From: Linyphia triangularis
Lineage: Eukaryota > Arthropoda > Arachnida > Araneae > Linyphiidae
DNA: 64,000 nt
Direction: 5' to 3'
Assembly: GCA_963978545.1 (NCBI GenBank)
Contig: OZ021726.1
Span: forward strand, 51,567,959 to 51,631,958
In this document: piece by piece, positions 35,976-46,214 of the stretch
Layout: each line of letters begins with the position of its first letter
Position numbering within the stretch: position 1 is the stretch's first letter
Translations under genes and position numbers: made by a program
The notes under the pieces: generated by a model
Told to the model about the DNA's origin: nothing
The model's database searches: none
The model's input: the letters and a program-made list of their open reading frames with translations, nothing else

Positions 35976-37044
35976 GAGACCTATATTATCGTCTTGGCTA
36001 ATTATTTCTCCTTGAAAAAATGCAGTATTGTTTTACACTGATACACATTCTCCTGGCATAAAATTATTCTTTTTGGTAACAAGTTCATGTTAACATGTGT
36101 CCTATAGGATTTCCATCAGCAACTTGAAAGGAGGATATTTTAGAAATCCCTCTTATAGAAAATAGAAAAAGATATCAAAGTTATATAATAGATAGATATC
36201 AAATAGAAAAAGATTATTCAAAAATGGTATTCAAATTACTATTAGCATTTTTTTTTTTTTGTTGTTGATATTTTTAGTTTTGATGTGCATTTGTATTATT
36301 TATTTCAGTAGAAGAAGTAATGTAATTTAAATATTTGTCAGCAAAATTATTTCCAACATAAAATTGTATCATGAGAAAAAAAATAATCCACCCTCATATC
36401 CCATTTTTTGTGAAATTTCTTTGATCTTCTTGCAGTAAATTATAGGAGAATGTTGAAATATTTAACACATCTGCTGAAAGCTCAATTACGTATCCATTGA
36501 ATTTCCAGTGCATGATTGAGAAACCATCTAATGAATACATCACATACGATTTTTCGAGCAGAATTTTAAATTCACCCAACACATCTTGGGTATTGAATAA
36601 ATCCTGCTTTGATGTTAAAAAGAGTCTTTCTATACTTTGTGATCTCTTAAATATTTCCTTGGTCGTTTTTACTCGAAATATATAAGTTAGTGTCTTCATA
36701 ACTAAAAACTTGATATCCGTTCTTCACTACATGACTAAACTAAGTGTAAGTATTCCACATATGACCTTACGGTCTCCATCCCCCCCCCCCTACACTATTT
36801 TTTACGAAACTACATATATAGGTATATTTTATGCATAGCATTGTTCTTAATATGATTGAAAAATTTTAATGATTCCATTAGTGTATTAATTTAACCCAGT
36901 ATATAAAAAAATATTTTGTGCATGATTCATCACTGATATTGTCATAGGACATAGAATAATTATTAGTTTTTGCATTGCTAAATTGTTAATACACATCAAG
37001 CAATTTAAAAATTTCAAAGGAAAAAAACTTGATATAGTTTACTA
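35976..37044. other. Intergenic, nothing recognised
   Basis: AT-rich. A 101-residue minus frame at 36394-36699 has normal-looking amino-acid variety but no motif I know and no splice or UTR context, so I do not call it. Confidence 0.3.
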
Positions 37045-37556
37045 GGGTCATTCTACTGAAAACCAGGAATTTGAAGTGACTGGTGTTCAAACAAATTTTT
37101 TGTTCCTTACTAATTTTTATTGAAGTCAATTAAGAGGTGAAATAAGACAACTTTCTCCTGCAAAATACTTTTTTTTTTGTATCTATCTTTTGAGGATTCG
37201 AAATTTAAAATTGGTTCCATGTAATATTAGAACTGGAAAAAAATAAGAAAATTTATTATGCATGATTTGATACCCCTCACTGTTATATATTCTATTTAAT
37301 TTATTTTTCTGTTATAAACATAGTAAAAATATTGTTTCCCAAAATCCTACGAAAATCAAAAATATGCAATGAAATTATTATATTTTGCCACTTTTTAAGT
37401 TATATTCAGTAATATTTAACCAATTTCAAACTAATAATAATGCTTATATTTTAAAACTTTCTATTGTAAATTTTCTCCCTTAATCGTAAAGATCAGGATT
37501 TTGAAAAACTTTTTTTTTAATGTTCATCGAATTACTGATTTTTTGTAGAATGACCC
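37045..37556. mobile_element. TIR element (GGGTCATTCTAC ends)
   Basis: It starts GGGTCATTCTACTGAAAA and ends TTTTTTGTAGAATGACCC, a clean 12-bp inverted repeat with a related A/T-rich continuation. At 512 bp it has no frame. Flanks (ACTA left, ACTT right) do not give a certain target duplication. Confidence 0.6.
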
Positions 37557-38219
37557 ACTTATAACCTTACAGTATGTAAATTCTAGAACAAAGGAGCAGC
37601 AAGAAATGACTGAAAATCACATTTAGTACCTGTTAAAATGGAACGTCAGTCTGTCCCATAGACTTAAAAGTGTTTTTATAAGCTAGCTTATAATAAAAAA
37701 AAATTAATAATACATGGTTCCCTTTTAATAACTTTTCTCAATCCGTATTGAAATTACGCTGAATGAAGCGTTTTTTCCCCCTATCTGAGGACGTTGAGAG
37801 AAGCTTTTAGAGAGACAAATAAAAACCAAAGATGAAAATGCAAAATTCGTGCTGAGTTGTTCTTTAAGGTAGTTATGTTTAGGACCCCATCAAGTTAAAC
37901 CTTGGATATCAAATTATCCAACATGAAAAAATATCACATGGGCTTAGATTTGAGAGCAAGGGGGCCATGCAACTAGAAAAAAGCGACTTGTGACGCTCTC
38001 TTCTGCAAAGTGATGGTACAACAGCTACTTGTCGAATAATGTGTAATGGTACTCTTATCCAGACTATGTTTTTACTGAAGCTGAGGAGCGACCATAGCAA
38101 CAAAACGGGTGAACATAACACAATACCTTTTCTTGCTAAAGGTGCAGGTATGTGGATTTTACTTAGATGAGACAAGCAACATTCAGCAGTGGAGAATATT
38201 TTGTACAGGAAGCTATGTG

Positions 38220-38475
38220 TGTTGGGAATTACGAATAAGTGTTCTGCTGCCTGCGCGCATGCGTGGGAAGAAGATAAAACCCCTTCCCCTCCCATGTAAC
38301 TCTCTCTCTGTATACGTAATTAAAATAGATCGGACGCGCGTCTAGGCGCTCCGTTCTTTACGGTGTTACCCAATAATAAATATATGTTTCATTTTTACGT
38401 GTTTGGTACCGTTGAACCCATACGACACACAACATCATCCTGGATAATTTAAGAGTTTATTTACGATTAAGAACA
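38220..38475 (+). repeat. Inferred 5' LTR
   Basis: TG...CA ends, an internal polyadenylation-type hexamer and the adjacent primer-binding-like TGG support an LTR of normal BEL length. There is no second LTR to align against, so the left border rests on the TGTTGGGAATTACG start alone. Confidence 0.5.
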
Positions 38476-38700
38476 TTTGGCATCCCTGCCGGGATGACGT
38501 TAGTACGTTTACTACGAATATAGGTACCTGCTACGAATTGGGTAGACATATTTTACGCACTTACGAACTGTTGTTTACGAATTTATGGATTACGAATATT
38601 TATGTGCGTAGAACTAGATTGCATAACCGGTTAACAATTACGTGTTACGAATTACGTGTCGGTGATACGGTTAATTGGATTGAATTACGCTGTGATCATC

Positions 38701-40878
38701 ATGTCTCATGAAAATCTGAAGCAGAGAATGACGCAGAGAAGAGCGGCGAGTAGAGGATCTTTTACTCGTGCTCTGACCAAGTTTGATGGTCTTTTAGTGA
38801 CCGAACCACCGGATCTAGTGCAACTGGAGATTTCCATGGACGTGCTATTGGAAAGAGCTGAACAACTGCGGCTAGCAGATGAAGCGGTTTTAGCAGAGAT
38901 GCAGACCACTGGAGTGGATCAAGTGCAATTCGAGACGGAGTACGATGCCATAGAGGAGTACAGAGAAAAGTTGTCTACGGCGAGAACAAAAATGAAAATA
39001 CTTCTCCAACAAGTTAACCAGCAGGCCACCTTGTCCATCACGACCAACGAATGCCCTTCTAATGGCCCCAGCAGACAACCCCCTACGTCTCATCTACAAC
39101 GGCTGCCGGAGTTTGAAATAACCAAGTTTGATGGCGACCCCAGGAAGTGGATCACATTCTGGGCGCAATTTCAAAAAATACATGAAAATCCGCAGATTGA
39201 TCCCGCATACAAGCTACAACTTCTTCTACAATCCACAAAAGAGCACTCCAAACCGCGAGAAATCGTTTCCAGTTTTCCTGGAAGTGGAGAGAATTACGAA
39301 CATGCAGTTACTTATTTAAAAGAAAGGTTCGGGCAAGACAAAGTTTTGATTCAGGTGTTCATACGAGATATTCTGGAGCTTGTGATGAATAAGACCACTA
39401 ATACGGATATTTCTACTTTATACGATAAATTGCAAACTCAGTTACGAGCACTGGAAGCTTTAAATGTAACAAAAAATAATTACGCTGAGTTTTTATATCC
39501 TTTAGTAGAATCCGCTCTCCCTAGTGAAGTGATAAGAGCCTGGGAACGTAACAGAGGTAAGGTTGATGTTAATACTAATAAATCTGATCTTGATCTTTTG
39601 ATGGATTTCTTAAAAATTGAAGTAGAAAGTGAGGCTAGAATACAAATGGCCAGATCTTTTAACACTCCTCTTACTGCCCCCTACAATAATTCTAATAAAA
39701 ATAATTATGTAAATTATAAGAAACAAAATAATAGAAATGTTGATAACTCCCGTAATAGAAATAATCCTGTAGCTCATGAGTTATTAAGTACGTCAGGAAA
39801 AAATAATGTGTATGATTCTAATGCATATAGATATAGAAAAATTGAATGTATTTTTTGTGAAAAGTCGCATGCTTCAGAGAATTGTGACACAGTTTCTGCC
39901 ATGTCTTTGGTAGAGAAAAAGAATATTGTAAGGAAAAAAAACGCCTGTTTTGTTTGTCTGAAGTTATCTCACCATTCGGATAAATGTTTTTCTAAGCATA
40001 AATGCATTATTTGTAAAAAAAGACACTTTGTAGTGTTATGCCCAGATTTGCCCGTGAAAGAAACGGAAAATCTTACGTTGGAACCAGATCGTTCTACAAT
40101 TACTACGTTAAATAAGGAAACACAATTCTCTGATGTATTGTTACAAACTTTAGTTGTTAGATTACATAATGGTAATGAAGAGATTTTAATACGTGCAATT
40201 TTAGATTCTGGAGCGCAGCATTCATACCTGTGTGATGATGTAATTAAAAGTTTAAATTTTAAATCTAAAAGTCGGATAACATTGCAACAATCTCTGTTTG
40301 GAGGTATTGAAGTACGTGAAAGAATATACGAATCTTTTCATATTGAAATAAGTAATATTGATAGATCTTATAAATGTATTATTTCTGTGTTAAATCAGCC
40401 ACAGATATGTTCAAAAATAAATCGCATTTCCTCTTTCAGTATTGCGCAAGAATGCGAAAGATTAAATATTCCCATTTCAGATTTCGCAATAAACGATGGA
40501 GCCAAAGCAGACATTAAACTTTTGATTGGCGCCGATTACTTGTCAAAAATACTCACTGGTAAGGTTATGAATTTAACATCTGGCCCCATCGCAATACACA
40601 GTAAACTTGGATGGACTTTAATGGGATGTTTTGGAAATATGGGCACCAAACCGAATATTAATGAGGGCGATCATCAAAATACAGTCATTACTCACGAGAG
40701 TGTTATACAAACGAATATTGCATCTCATGTAGTGAATCTTTTAACGAAAGATAGTTTGTTGACTGATTTGTGGCGCCTCGATTCTTTGGGAATTTGTGAT
40801 CCATCTTGGAGGATGAGACTCAACTTTCTCAGGAGACTGAGAAATATTTTTTACGCAGTTTACGAATTGATAAACTAG
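38701..40878 (+). CDS. BEL/Pao gag and aspartic protease (frameshifted end)
   Basis: Start chosen at the ATG of MSHENLK; an in-frame ATG lies 45 bases upstream at 38656. Residues about 136-290 resemble the DUF1759 gag region of BEL/Pao, with LPEFEITKFDGDP at its front. About 383-445 carry Cys/His knuckles, including CIFCEKSH and CIICKKRH. The A17-type protease follows with its catalytic Asp in DSG at residue 502. The frame then runs out of phase: the last 25 or so codons, after ICDPSW, are non-homologous, and the true continuation is one base back in the next frame. Because most relatives have a single frame and no slippery heptamer is visible, I read this as a one-base deletion. Confidence 0.85.
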   Translation: MSHENLKQRMTQRRAASRGSFTRALTKFDGLLVTEPPDLVQLEISMDVLLERAEQLRLADEAVLAEMQTTGVDQVQFETEYDAIEEYREKLSTARTKMKILLQQVNQQATLSITTNECPSNGPSRQPPTSHLQRLPEFEITKFDGDPRKWITFWAQFQKIHENPQIDPAYKLQLLLQSTKEHSKPREIVSSFPGSGENYEHAVTYLKERFGQDKVLIQVFIRDILELVMNKTTNTDISTLYDKLQTQLRALEALNVTKNNYAEFLYPLVESALPSEVIRAWERNRGKVDVNTNKSDLDLLMDFLKIEVESEARIQMARSFNTPLTAPYNNSNKNNYVNYKKQNNRNVDNSRNRNNPVAHELLSTSGKNNVYDSNAYRYRKIECIFCEKSHASENCDTVSAMSLVEKKNIVRKKNACFVCLKLSHHSDKCFSKHKCIICKKRHFVVLCPDLPVKETENLTLEPDRSTITTLNKETQFSDVLLQTLVVRLHNGNEEILIRAILDSGAQHSYLCDDVIKSLNFKSKSRITLQQSLFGGIEVRERIYESFHIEISNIDRSYKCIISVLNQPQICSKINRISSFSIAQECERLNIPISDFAINDGAKADIKLLIGADYLSKILTGKVMNLTSGPIAIHSKLGWTLMGCFGNMGTKPNINEGDHQNTVITHESVIQTNIASHVVNLLTKDSLLTDLWRLDSLGICDPSWRMRLNFLRRLRNIFYAVYELIN

Positions 40879-42606
40879 GTAGATATGAGGTAGCGTTACC
40901 ATGGATTAATGATCAGAAACAGTTAGAAACAAATTTTCTCTTGGCAAAAAAAATTGCGATAGCCACCAAAAGGAAATTAATTGCTTCAAATAAAATGAAG
41001 TATTACGGTGATGTTTTTGAGGAATGGTTATCCCTTGGTATTATTGAACAAGTGACTGATCAACATTTAGATGCAAATTTAAGTGGGAAACATTATTTAC
41101 CTCACAGACCAATTTTTAAGGATAATGCCACTACGAAAGTTAGACCAGTTTTTAATGCGTCTGCTAAAACAATTAATTCTTTGTCACTGAATGATTGTTT
41201 AGCTACGGGTCCAAATTTGATTTCCCAAATTCCTTCTATTCTTAATAGATTTAGAGAATATAAATGTGCAGTCTCTAGTGATATACAACGAGCTTTTTGT
41301 ATGATCGAAATTCAAGAGAGCGATAGAGATTTTTTACGATTCCTATGGTGGGAGAAAGACAATTTTGACCAACTGGTCAAAGTAACATATCGACATAAAC
41401 GTGTAGCGTTCGGTTTAACCTCCAGTCCATTTCTATTGGCAGCCACTTTACGCTATCATTTGAATACGGTTTCCGATGATTTAAGAGAATCGGCTGAAAT
41501 TTTAAGACCCTCTTTTTACGTGGATAATTGTTTGACGAGTCTTAACTCTGAGGTGGATATGGATAAATTTATTAAAGAGTCCCAAATAATTATGTCTAAA
41601 GGACATTTCAATTTACGAGGGTGGCAATCCAATGTTCCTCTTAAGGTGTTGGAGCAGTCAGCACATGAGGATGAGGTCACTGTTTTAGGTATGTTATGGG
41701 ATACGGATAAAGATACTCTTTCTTGCAAAATTGACCCAGTATCCGAGATACACGAGCAAATTACGAAACGAGTTGTATTGTCTAAAGCTCATCAAATTTT
41801 TGATGTAATAGGATTTACCGCACCCGTATTATTATTACCAAAAATTATTCTACAAAAAACCTGGGAGTTAAAGCTTAAATGGGATGATGTAATCCCCGAG
41901 AATTTAGCTAAAAAATTTAAGACATGGCTTGCTCAGTTGCATTTGCTTACGAATATACGGATACCCAGGTGGTTGAATATTGAACCGGGTAATCAATTAT
42001 TAAGTTGCCACTTATTTTGCGATGCAAGTCAATTAGCATATGGTTGTTGCATATTTTTCCGCATTGAATTAAATGAACAGGTTAAGGTCAATTTATTAAG
42101 TGCACGTAGTAGAGTTGCCCCTCTAAAACCAACCACTATTCCTCGTTTGGAACTTTTGACTTGTTCCATAGGAGCTAGGCTTTTAAATTCGATTTTAAGT
42201 GATCTCCATCTTTCAGAGATAGCAATCCACTGTTGGACTGATTCCTCCACGGCTCTAAGTTGGATTAAACGTAATTTAAATTGGGGAATTTTTGTCCAAA
42301 ATCGGGTTAAAGAAATCCAATCTTTAACTTCTCCTTTGGCATGGAAACATGTTCCTGGTATAGCCAATCCGGTGGATTTAGCATCCAGGGGTTGTTCAGT
42401 GGAACAATTAATCGAACGGCGTTGGTGGGAGGGACCAGATTGGCTTCTTCTAAGTGAGGAAAATTGGCCTAAGTCAAATGAAAACCCAGATGAATGCATA
42501 GTTAATTCAGAAATGCGTAAAACAGTTGTTACGAATTTGACCAAATCTGTGGATGATTTAAATTGGTATTATAAATATTTTTCTTCGTATAAAAAAATAG
42601 TAAGAA
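40806..42606 (+). CDS. BEL/Pao reverse transcriptase and RNase H (interrupted)
   Basis: This is the polymerase half of the polyprotein. The RT is recognisable from RYEVALPW at the front, VRPVFNAS, the catalytic-region Asp in SSDIQRAF (residue 159) and the box YVDN at 238-241. The more usual box is YVDD; YVDN may be a lineage variant. RNase H follows, with the four expected acidic residues visible at D406, E449, D479 and D524. The frame stays open to the TAAGAA target site and is cut there by the inserted element. The ATG at 40806 is only the first in this frame, not a natural start. Confidence 0.88.
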
Positions 42607-44327
42607 CAGGGTTCTCACGCACCGGGAAAATATGGAAAACCGGGAATTGTCAGGGAAAATGAAAATGCCCTCAAAAATCAGGGAAAAGTCAGGGAAAATC
42701 GCCAATATTTGGAATATTCTGGAAAAGTCAGGGAATTTCGTCTCAGTTTAAAATTTAAGCAGAAATATAGAAATTTTCAATGAATCTATGACGTCAACTT
42801 TTGTTAACCGCACCGCGGCGAAACGGCAGTAGTCAAAACCTGCTCTCGGGGAATGGCTCATTTTTAGTGGACTTCATCTTTTATTGTTGACCGCTCCGCA
42901 AAACGGCAGTATTCAAAACCGGTTTTTTGGGGAATGGCTCATTTTTTAATGGTGGAGCAGTTTTTATCTTCAAGTGGTTGGACTTGGATTGGAACACAGA
43001 GGCTTGGAATTGGACAGCAGTTTATGCTACAAAGAATTGGACGTCCGCCGCAATGAATGGCCGTAAAAGTTCATATGAAAGTTGAAGTTTCGATTAATTG
43101 AATAGCGTATATTCGTAGTAGCTAACTTTTACGGATTAGCGGTACAATATACGGATTTCGACCATTTTGGTATGGTTTTATGAATAGCTCATTAAACTGG
43201 CCGAACTTTGCATTTTTTACGGAAAACACATATTCGCTGCCTCTAAAAACTAGTGTATGATTTTAATCGACACACACCTTTTTCGATGTTGTTGATATCT
43301 TTTGTTAAATGTTATTAACATCAAGATGACACTTTCCATCTGATTTTTTACTCCTCATAATTTTTGACAAATTTACGACTTTGGTGATCAGTTTACAAGA
43401 ACTCAATTTTTCTGGAAAATCGCTAGTTTGCTTCGACTACGAATGTGGAAAATTCTTACTTTAATTAGTTTTTCTGAATTTATATTTGTTTCATGTGTAC
43501 TGATCGCTAAAGTCTGGTATTGAAAACAAAAATTTACGAATTAACTGCGGACTTTGCTTTATTTTTAGAAGAAGTTTTGTAGCCGTTTAATGGTGCAATC
43601 GCCGTTTTTGCCGCGTGTATCTTTCCGATTTTGAAGATAAAAAATTCGAATATTATTGCGAACTCTGCCTTTTCAAGTCTGCACTCTGCTGCTAGGATAC
43701 TTAAAAAAAAAAAAAATAATAATAATAATTATTTGTGCTCCGCGTTTTTCCCGATTGCTAAGACAAAATTCTTAATTGCTGACTTAGGGCAAGGTTTCTA
43801 ATCTTGCGAGTTTCTGCAAGTTTATGAGATATTTTTAAGCAACCAGTCAAATATTTGAGCAGATAATCATATTTAGCAAACAAACTTCATTTTGTTTCAT
43901 GCTTGTATTAACTAGCTGCGTGGCCCTGCGTTGCGGTGACCTGTCAACAAAACAATTTAAAAAACTAATAAAAATTTTAATATTCTGTCTGTGATAAACA
44001 AAATTGGATAGTAAAAGCTACTCATGTTTAAAATTTCAGAGTTCTGCTCTTATTGGAAGTTACTTTCTATAGACTATTGAGTAGACATACTCTTTGTTTT
44101 ATTAGTATAGATAAGGTTTACTTAGTTTCTGTTTCACTCAGTAAATTATAAACTAATTATTTCAATCAGAAATATAAATATCACGTAGGAATTAAAATAT
44201 CTGGTATTGAATTTTGAAGTTCGCGTTTATATTTTTTTCCTTTGAAAGTACTGGAATTTTTTAAATATCTTCTGGAAAACAGGGAAAAGTCAGGGAATTT
44301 TGTTTTAGATTTTGTGTGGGAACCCTG
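42607..44327. mobile_element. TIR DNA element in BEL pol, 6-bp target duplication
   Basis: It starts CAGGGTTCTCAC and ends GTGTGGGAACCCTG (TIR CAGGGTTC[TC]CAC). Flanks are identical TAAGAA at 42601-42606 and 44328-44333. Removing the element and one flank copy leaves the retrotransposon frame in phase, which confirms the borders. Near both ends runs a repeated motif AGGGAAAAGTCAGGGAA, at least four copies left and two right. It is 1721 bp, non-coding, and contains a Helitron at 43912-44111. It shares CAGGG ends and 6-bp duplications with 12067-13500. Confidence 0.88.
43912..44111 (-). mobile_element. Short non-autonomous Helitron
   Basis: Read on minus it starts TCTATACTAATAAAACAAAG and ends GCCACGCAGCTAG. 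It is flanked by A on the 5' side and T on the 3' side, as expected for Helitron insertion between A and T with TC/CTAG ends. There are no TIRs or target duplication. The 200-bp body holds one copy of the core unit that is tandemly repeated at 35042-35690. A clean 3' hairpin is not obvious. Confidence 0.7.
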
Positions 44328-44332
44328 TAAGA

Positions 44333-45778
44333 ATGATTGCATGGATTTTAAGGTTTTATGATAAGTCAAAGAAAATTAATAATAACTGTGAGAAATATTT
44401 GTCTTTGAATGAAATAGATAGAGGAGAAAAATATTTGTTAAAACTCATTCAGCAAGAGTCATTCACGGGTTGCTCTGATCCTAAACTAAAAAATCTCAAA
44501 CCAGTGTTAGACGATGATGGATTGTTGAGAGCTAAAACAAATATTGTATTTAGAGAGGATACACGGGATTTTAAGTATCCTATTATCTTGCCTTCAAAGC
44601 ACCCCGTTGTGAAATTGCTGATTATTAGTGTACATAAGGATTATATGCATGCAGGCACTTCTATGTTAATGTCAAATTTACGCGAAAAATTTTGGATCTT
44701 GAAAGCTCGTAAAACAATTCGTGATTGTATCAAAAAATGTGTTAAGTGTCAGCGTTTTACAAGTGACCGAGGTGAGGCTCAACCTGGAGTTTTACCTGCG
44801 GACAGAGTGCGCGATGCAGCAATTTTTGAAATTGTAGGAGTCGACTTGGCTGGTCCTCTTTACCTTAAAGGCGGACAAAAGGCATATATTGTTTTATACA
44901 CCTGTGCAGTATATCGCGCGATTCATCTTGAGTTGGTTACTCTTTTGTCTACTGAAGCATTCCTGCAATCACTAAGACGTTTCATTGCTCGTCGTGGCCG
45001 TCCGAAAATAGTATATTCCGATAACGGTTCGAATTTTTTAGGTGCTAGTAGAGTTTTGAACGCCATTGATTGGAATCATGTTAGTTCACAAGCCATAGAG
45101 CATAAAATTCAATGGAAGTTTAACCCTCCTTCCGCTGCTTGGTGGGGCGGATGGTGGGAGCGACTTGTCCGAATGGTTAAGCAAATATTAAGAAAAATAT
45201 TGGGACGTGCATCACTTAATTATGAAGAGTTGCTTACTATTTTGTGTGATTGTGAGCGAGTTATAAACACCAGACCTCTAACTTATGTGTCCGAAGACAT
45301 TGACACAGTTTCTCCTTTGACGCCATCCATGTTTTTGCATGAATTAACAACGTCAGGTGTCCCAGACATTGATGAAGTGGATCATGCTCAATTAAGTAAG
45401 CGTTCAAAACATCTACAAAAAATACGTGAATTACTTCGATCAATATTTCGATCCGAGTATTTAGGACAGTTGTGTCAACAATCTCTTAAAAAACAAATTA
45501 AAAACCCAATTTCTGTCGGTGATATTGTTTTATTAGAAGATACGAACAGAAAACGTATCTATTGGAATTTGGCTCGAGTGTTGCAATTAATGCCAGGCAA
45601 AGACGGCCATGCGAGGCTTGCTCGAATCAAAACAGAATCTACTGAACTGTTGAGGCCTGTCCAAAGACTGTATAGACTAGAACTGAACAGTCCTATTCAT
45701 GATAACAATGAACCATTATTTAGTAACAACATTTTGAAAACTAGAAGTGGCCGAATTTCTAAACTGTGTGGTGAATGA
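44333..45778 (+). CDS. BEL/Pao integrase and C-terminal domain
   Basis: This continues the pol frame immediately after the inserted element. Counting from 44333, the zinc-binding HHCC begins with H101 and H106 and ends with a CxxC (CVKC). The integrase core has D171, D230 and E276, with WWGGWWERL around the Glu. The last 120 residues look like the DUF5641 region that ends BEL/Pao integrases. The stop at 45776-45778 is in a natural position. The frame is intact, but it has no start or promoter of its own and the source polyprotein is interrupted. Confidence 0.88.
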   Translation: MIAWILRFYDKSKKINNNCEKYLSLNEIDRGEKYLLKLIQQESFTGCSDPKLKNLKPVLDDDGLLRAKTNIVFREDTRDFKYPIILPSKHPVVKLLIISVHKDYMHAGTSMLMSNLREKFWILKARKTIRDCIKKCVKCQRFTSDRGEAQPGVLPADRVRDAAIFEIVGVDLAGPLYLKGGQKAYIVLYTCAVYRAIHLELVTLLSTEAFLQSLRRFIARRGRPKIVYSDNGSNFLGASRVLNAIDWNHVSSQAIEHKIQWKFNPPSAAWWGGWWERLVRMVKQILRKILGRASLNYEELLTILCDCERVINTRPLTYVSEDIDTVSPLTPSMFLHELTTSGVPDIDEVDHAQLSKRSKHLQKIRELLRSIFRSEYLGQLCQQSLKKQIKNPISVGDIVLLEDTNRKRIYWNLARVLQLMPGKDGHARLARIKTESTELLRPVQRLYRLELNSPIHDNNEPLFSNNILKTRSGRISKLCGE

Positions 45779-46214
45779 GAATGATGGCCTCATGACATTG
45801 CAGGAGGTAGATCAACACCTTCTATATAAGAAAGCCTCTGCACGGGTTACCACTTTTAAATATGACGTCTTTAAAATAGTCAAACTTGAAAACTACGAAC
45901 TTCTTCCTTACGGGGAGCCATTTAGAAGAAGATATCTTTTCGATTTGGCGATAAATATTTTTGCAACGTTTTACGTGCTTGTGATTTGTGAAGATATGGT
46001 TTGGAGACTTCTTGCGTGCTTGTGATTCGTCAAGATCTATTTTGGCGCATAACTCTGGCGTACGACGGATGATAGCAAAAATCAGCATCGCCATTTTTTT
46101 TACCGAATACGTTAAGTCTGCTTCATTTTCTGTTTCAAACACGTATAGTTTGCTGTATTTTCTGTTCCGAAAATGTAAAGACCACTGCATTAAGAGTGCT
46201 ATAAATTATATTAA
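45779..46214. other. Junction between BEL element and THAP pseudogene
   Basis: A 3' LTR would be expected here, but no stretch matches 38220-38475. Overlapping small frames on both strands have no recognisable domain. Confidence 0.4.

Larger units (their letters stand above)
38220..45778 (+). mobile_element. BEL/Pao LTR retrotransposon, 3' LTR missing
   Basis: This is a gag-protease-RT-RNase H-integrase retroelement in the BEL/Pao domain order. A 256-bp 5' LTR is inferred at 38220-38475: it starts TGTTGGGAATTACG, carries AATAATAAA at about 38371, and ends GAACA. It is followed after two bases by a primer-binding-site-like TGGCATCCCTGCCGGGATG. The polyprotein is broken by a frameshift near 40806 and by an inserted DNA element at 42607-44327. 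No LTR copy follows the integrase frame, so the element is a truncated, immobile copy. Confidence 0.9.

Noticed and set aside
36394..36699. 101-residue minus-strand open frame
   Set aside because: The composition is acceptable, but no motif, homologue or gene structure supports it.
37909..38295. 128-residue minus-strand open frame
   Set aside because: It overlaps the inferred BEL LTR, has no domain, and shows no splice or promoter context.
40800..40880. Programmed ribosomal frameshift site
   Set aside because: No X-XXY-YYZ-type slippery sequence is visible at the phase change; a deletion explains it more simply.
42029..42544. 171-residue minus-strand open frame
   Set aside because: It is the antisense of the BEL RNase H coding region.
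45822..46190. 122-residue minus-strand open frame between the BEL element and THAP pseudogene
   Set aside because: No recognisable domain; overlapping frames exist on the other strand, and the region is a junction of mobile DNA.
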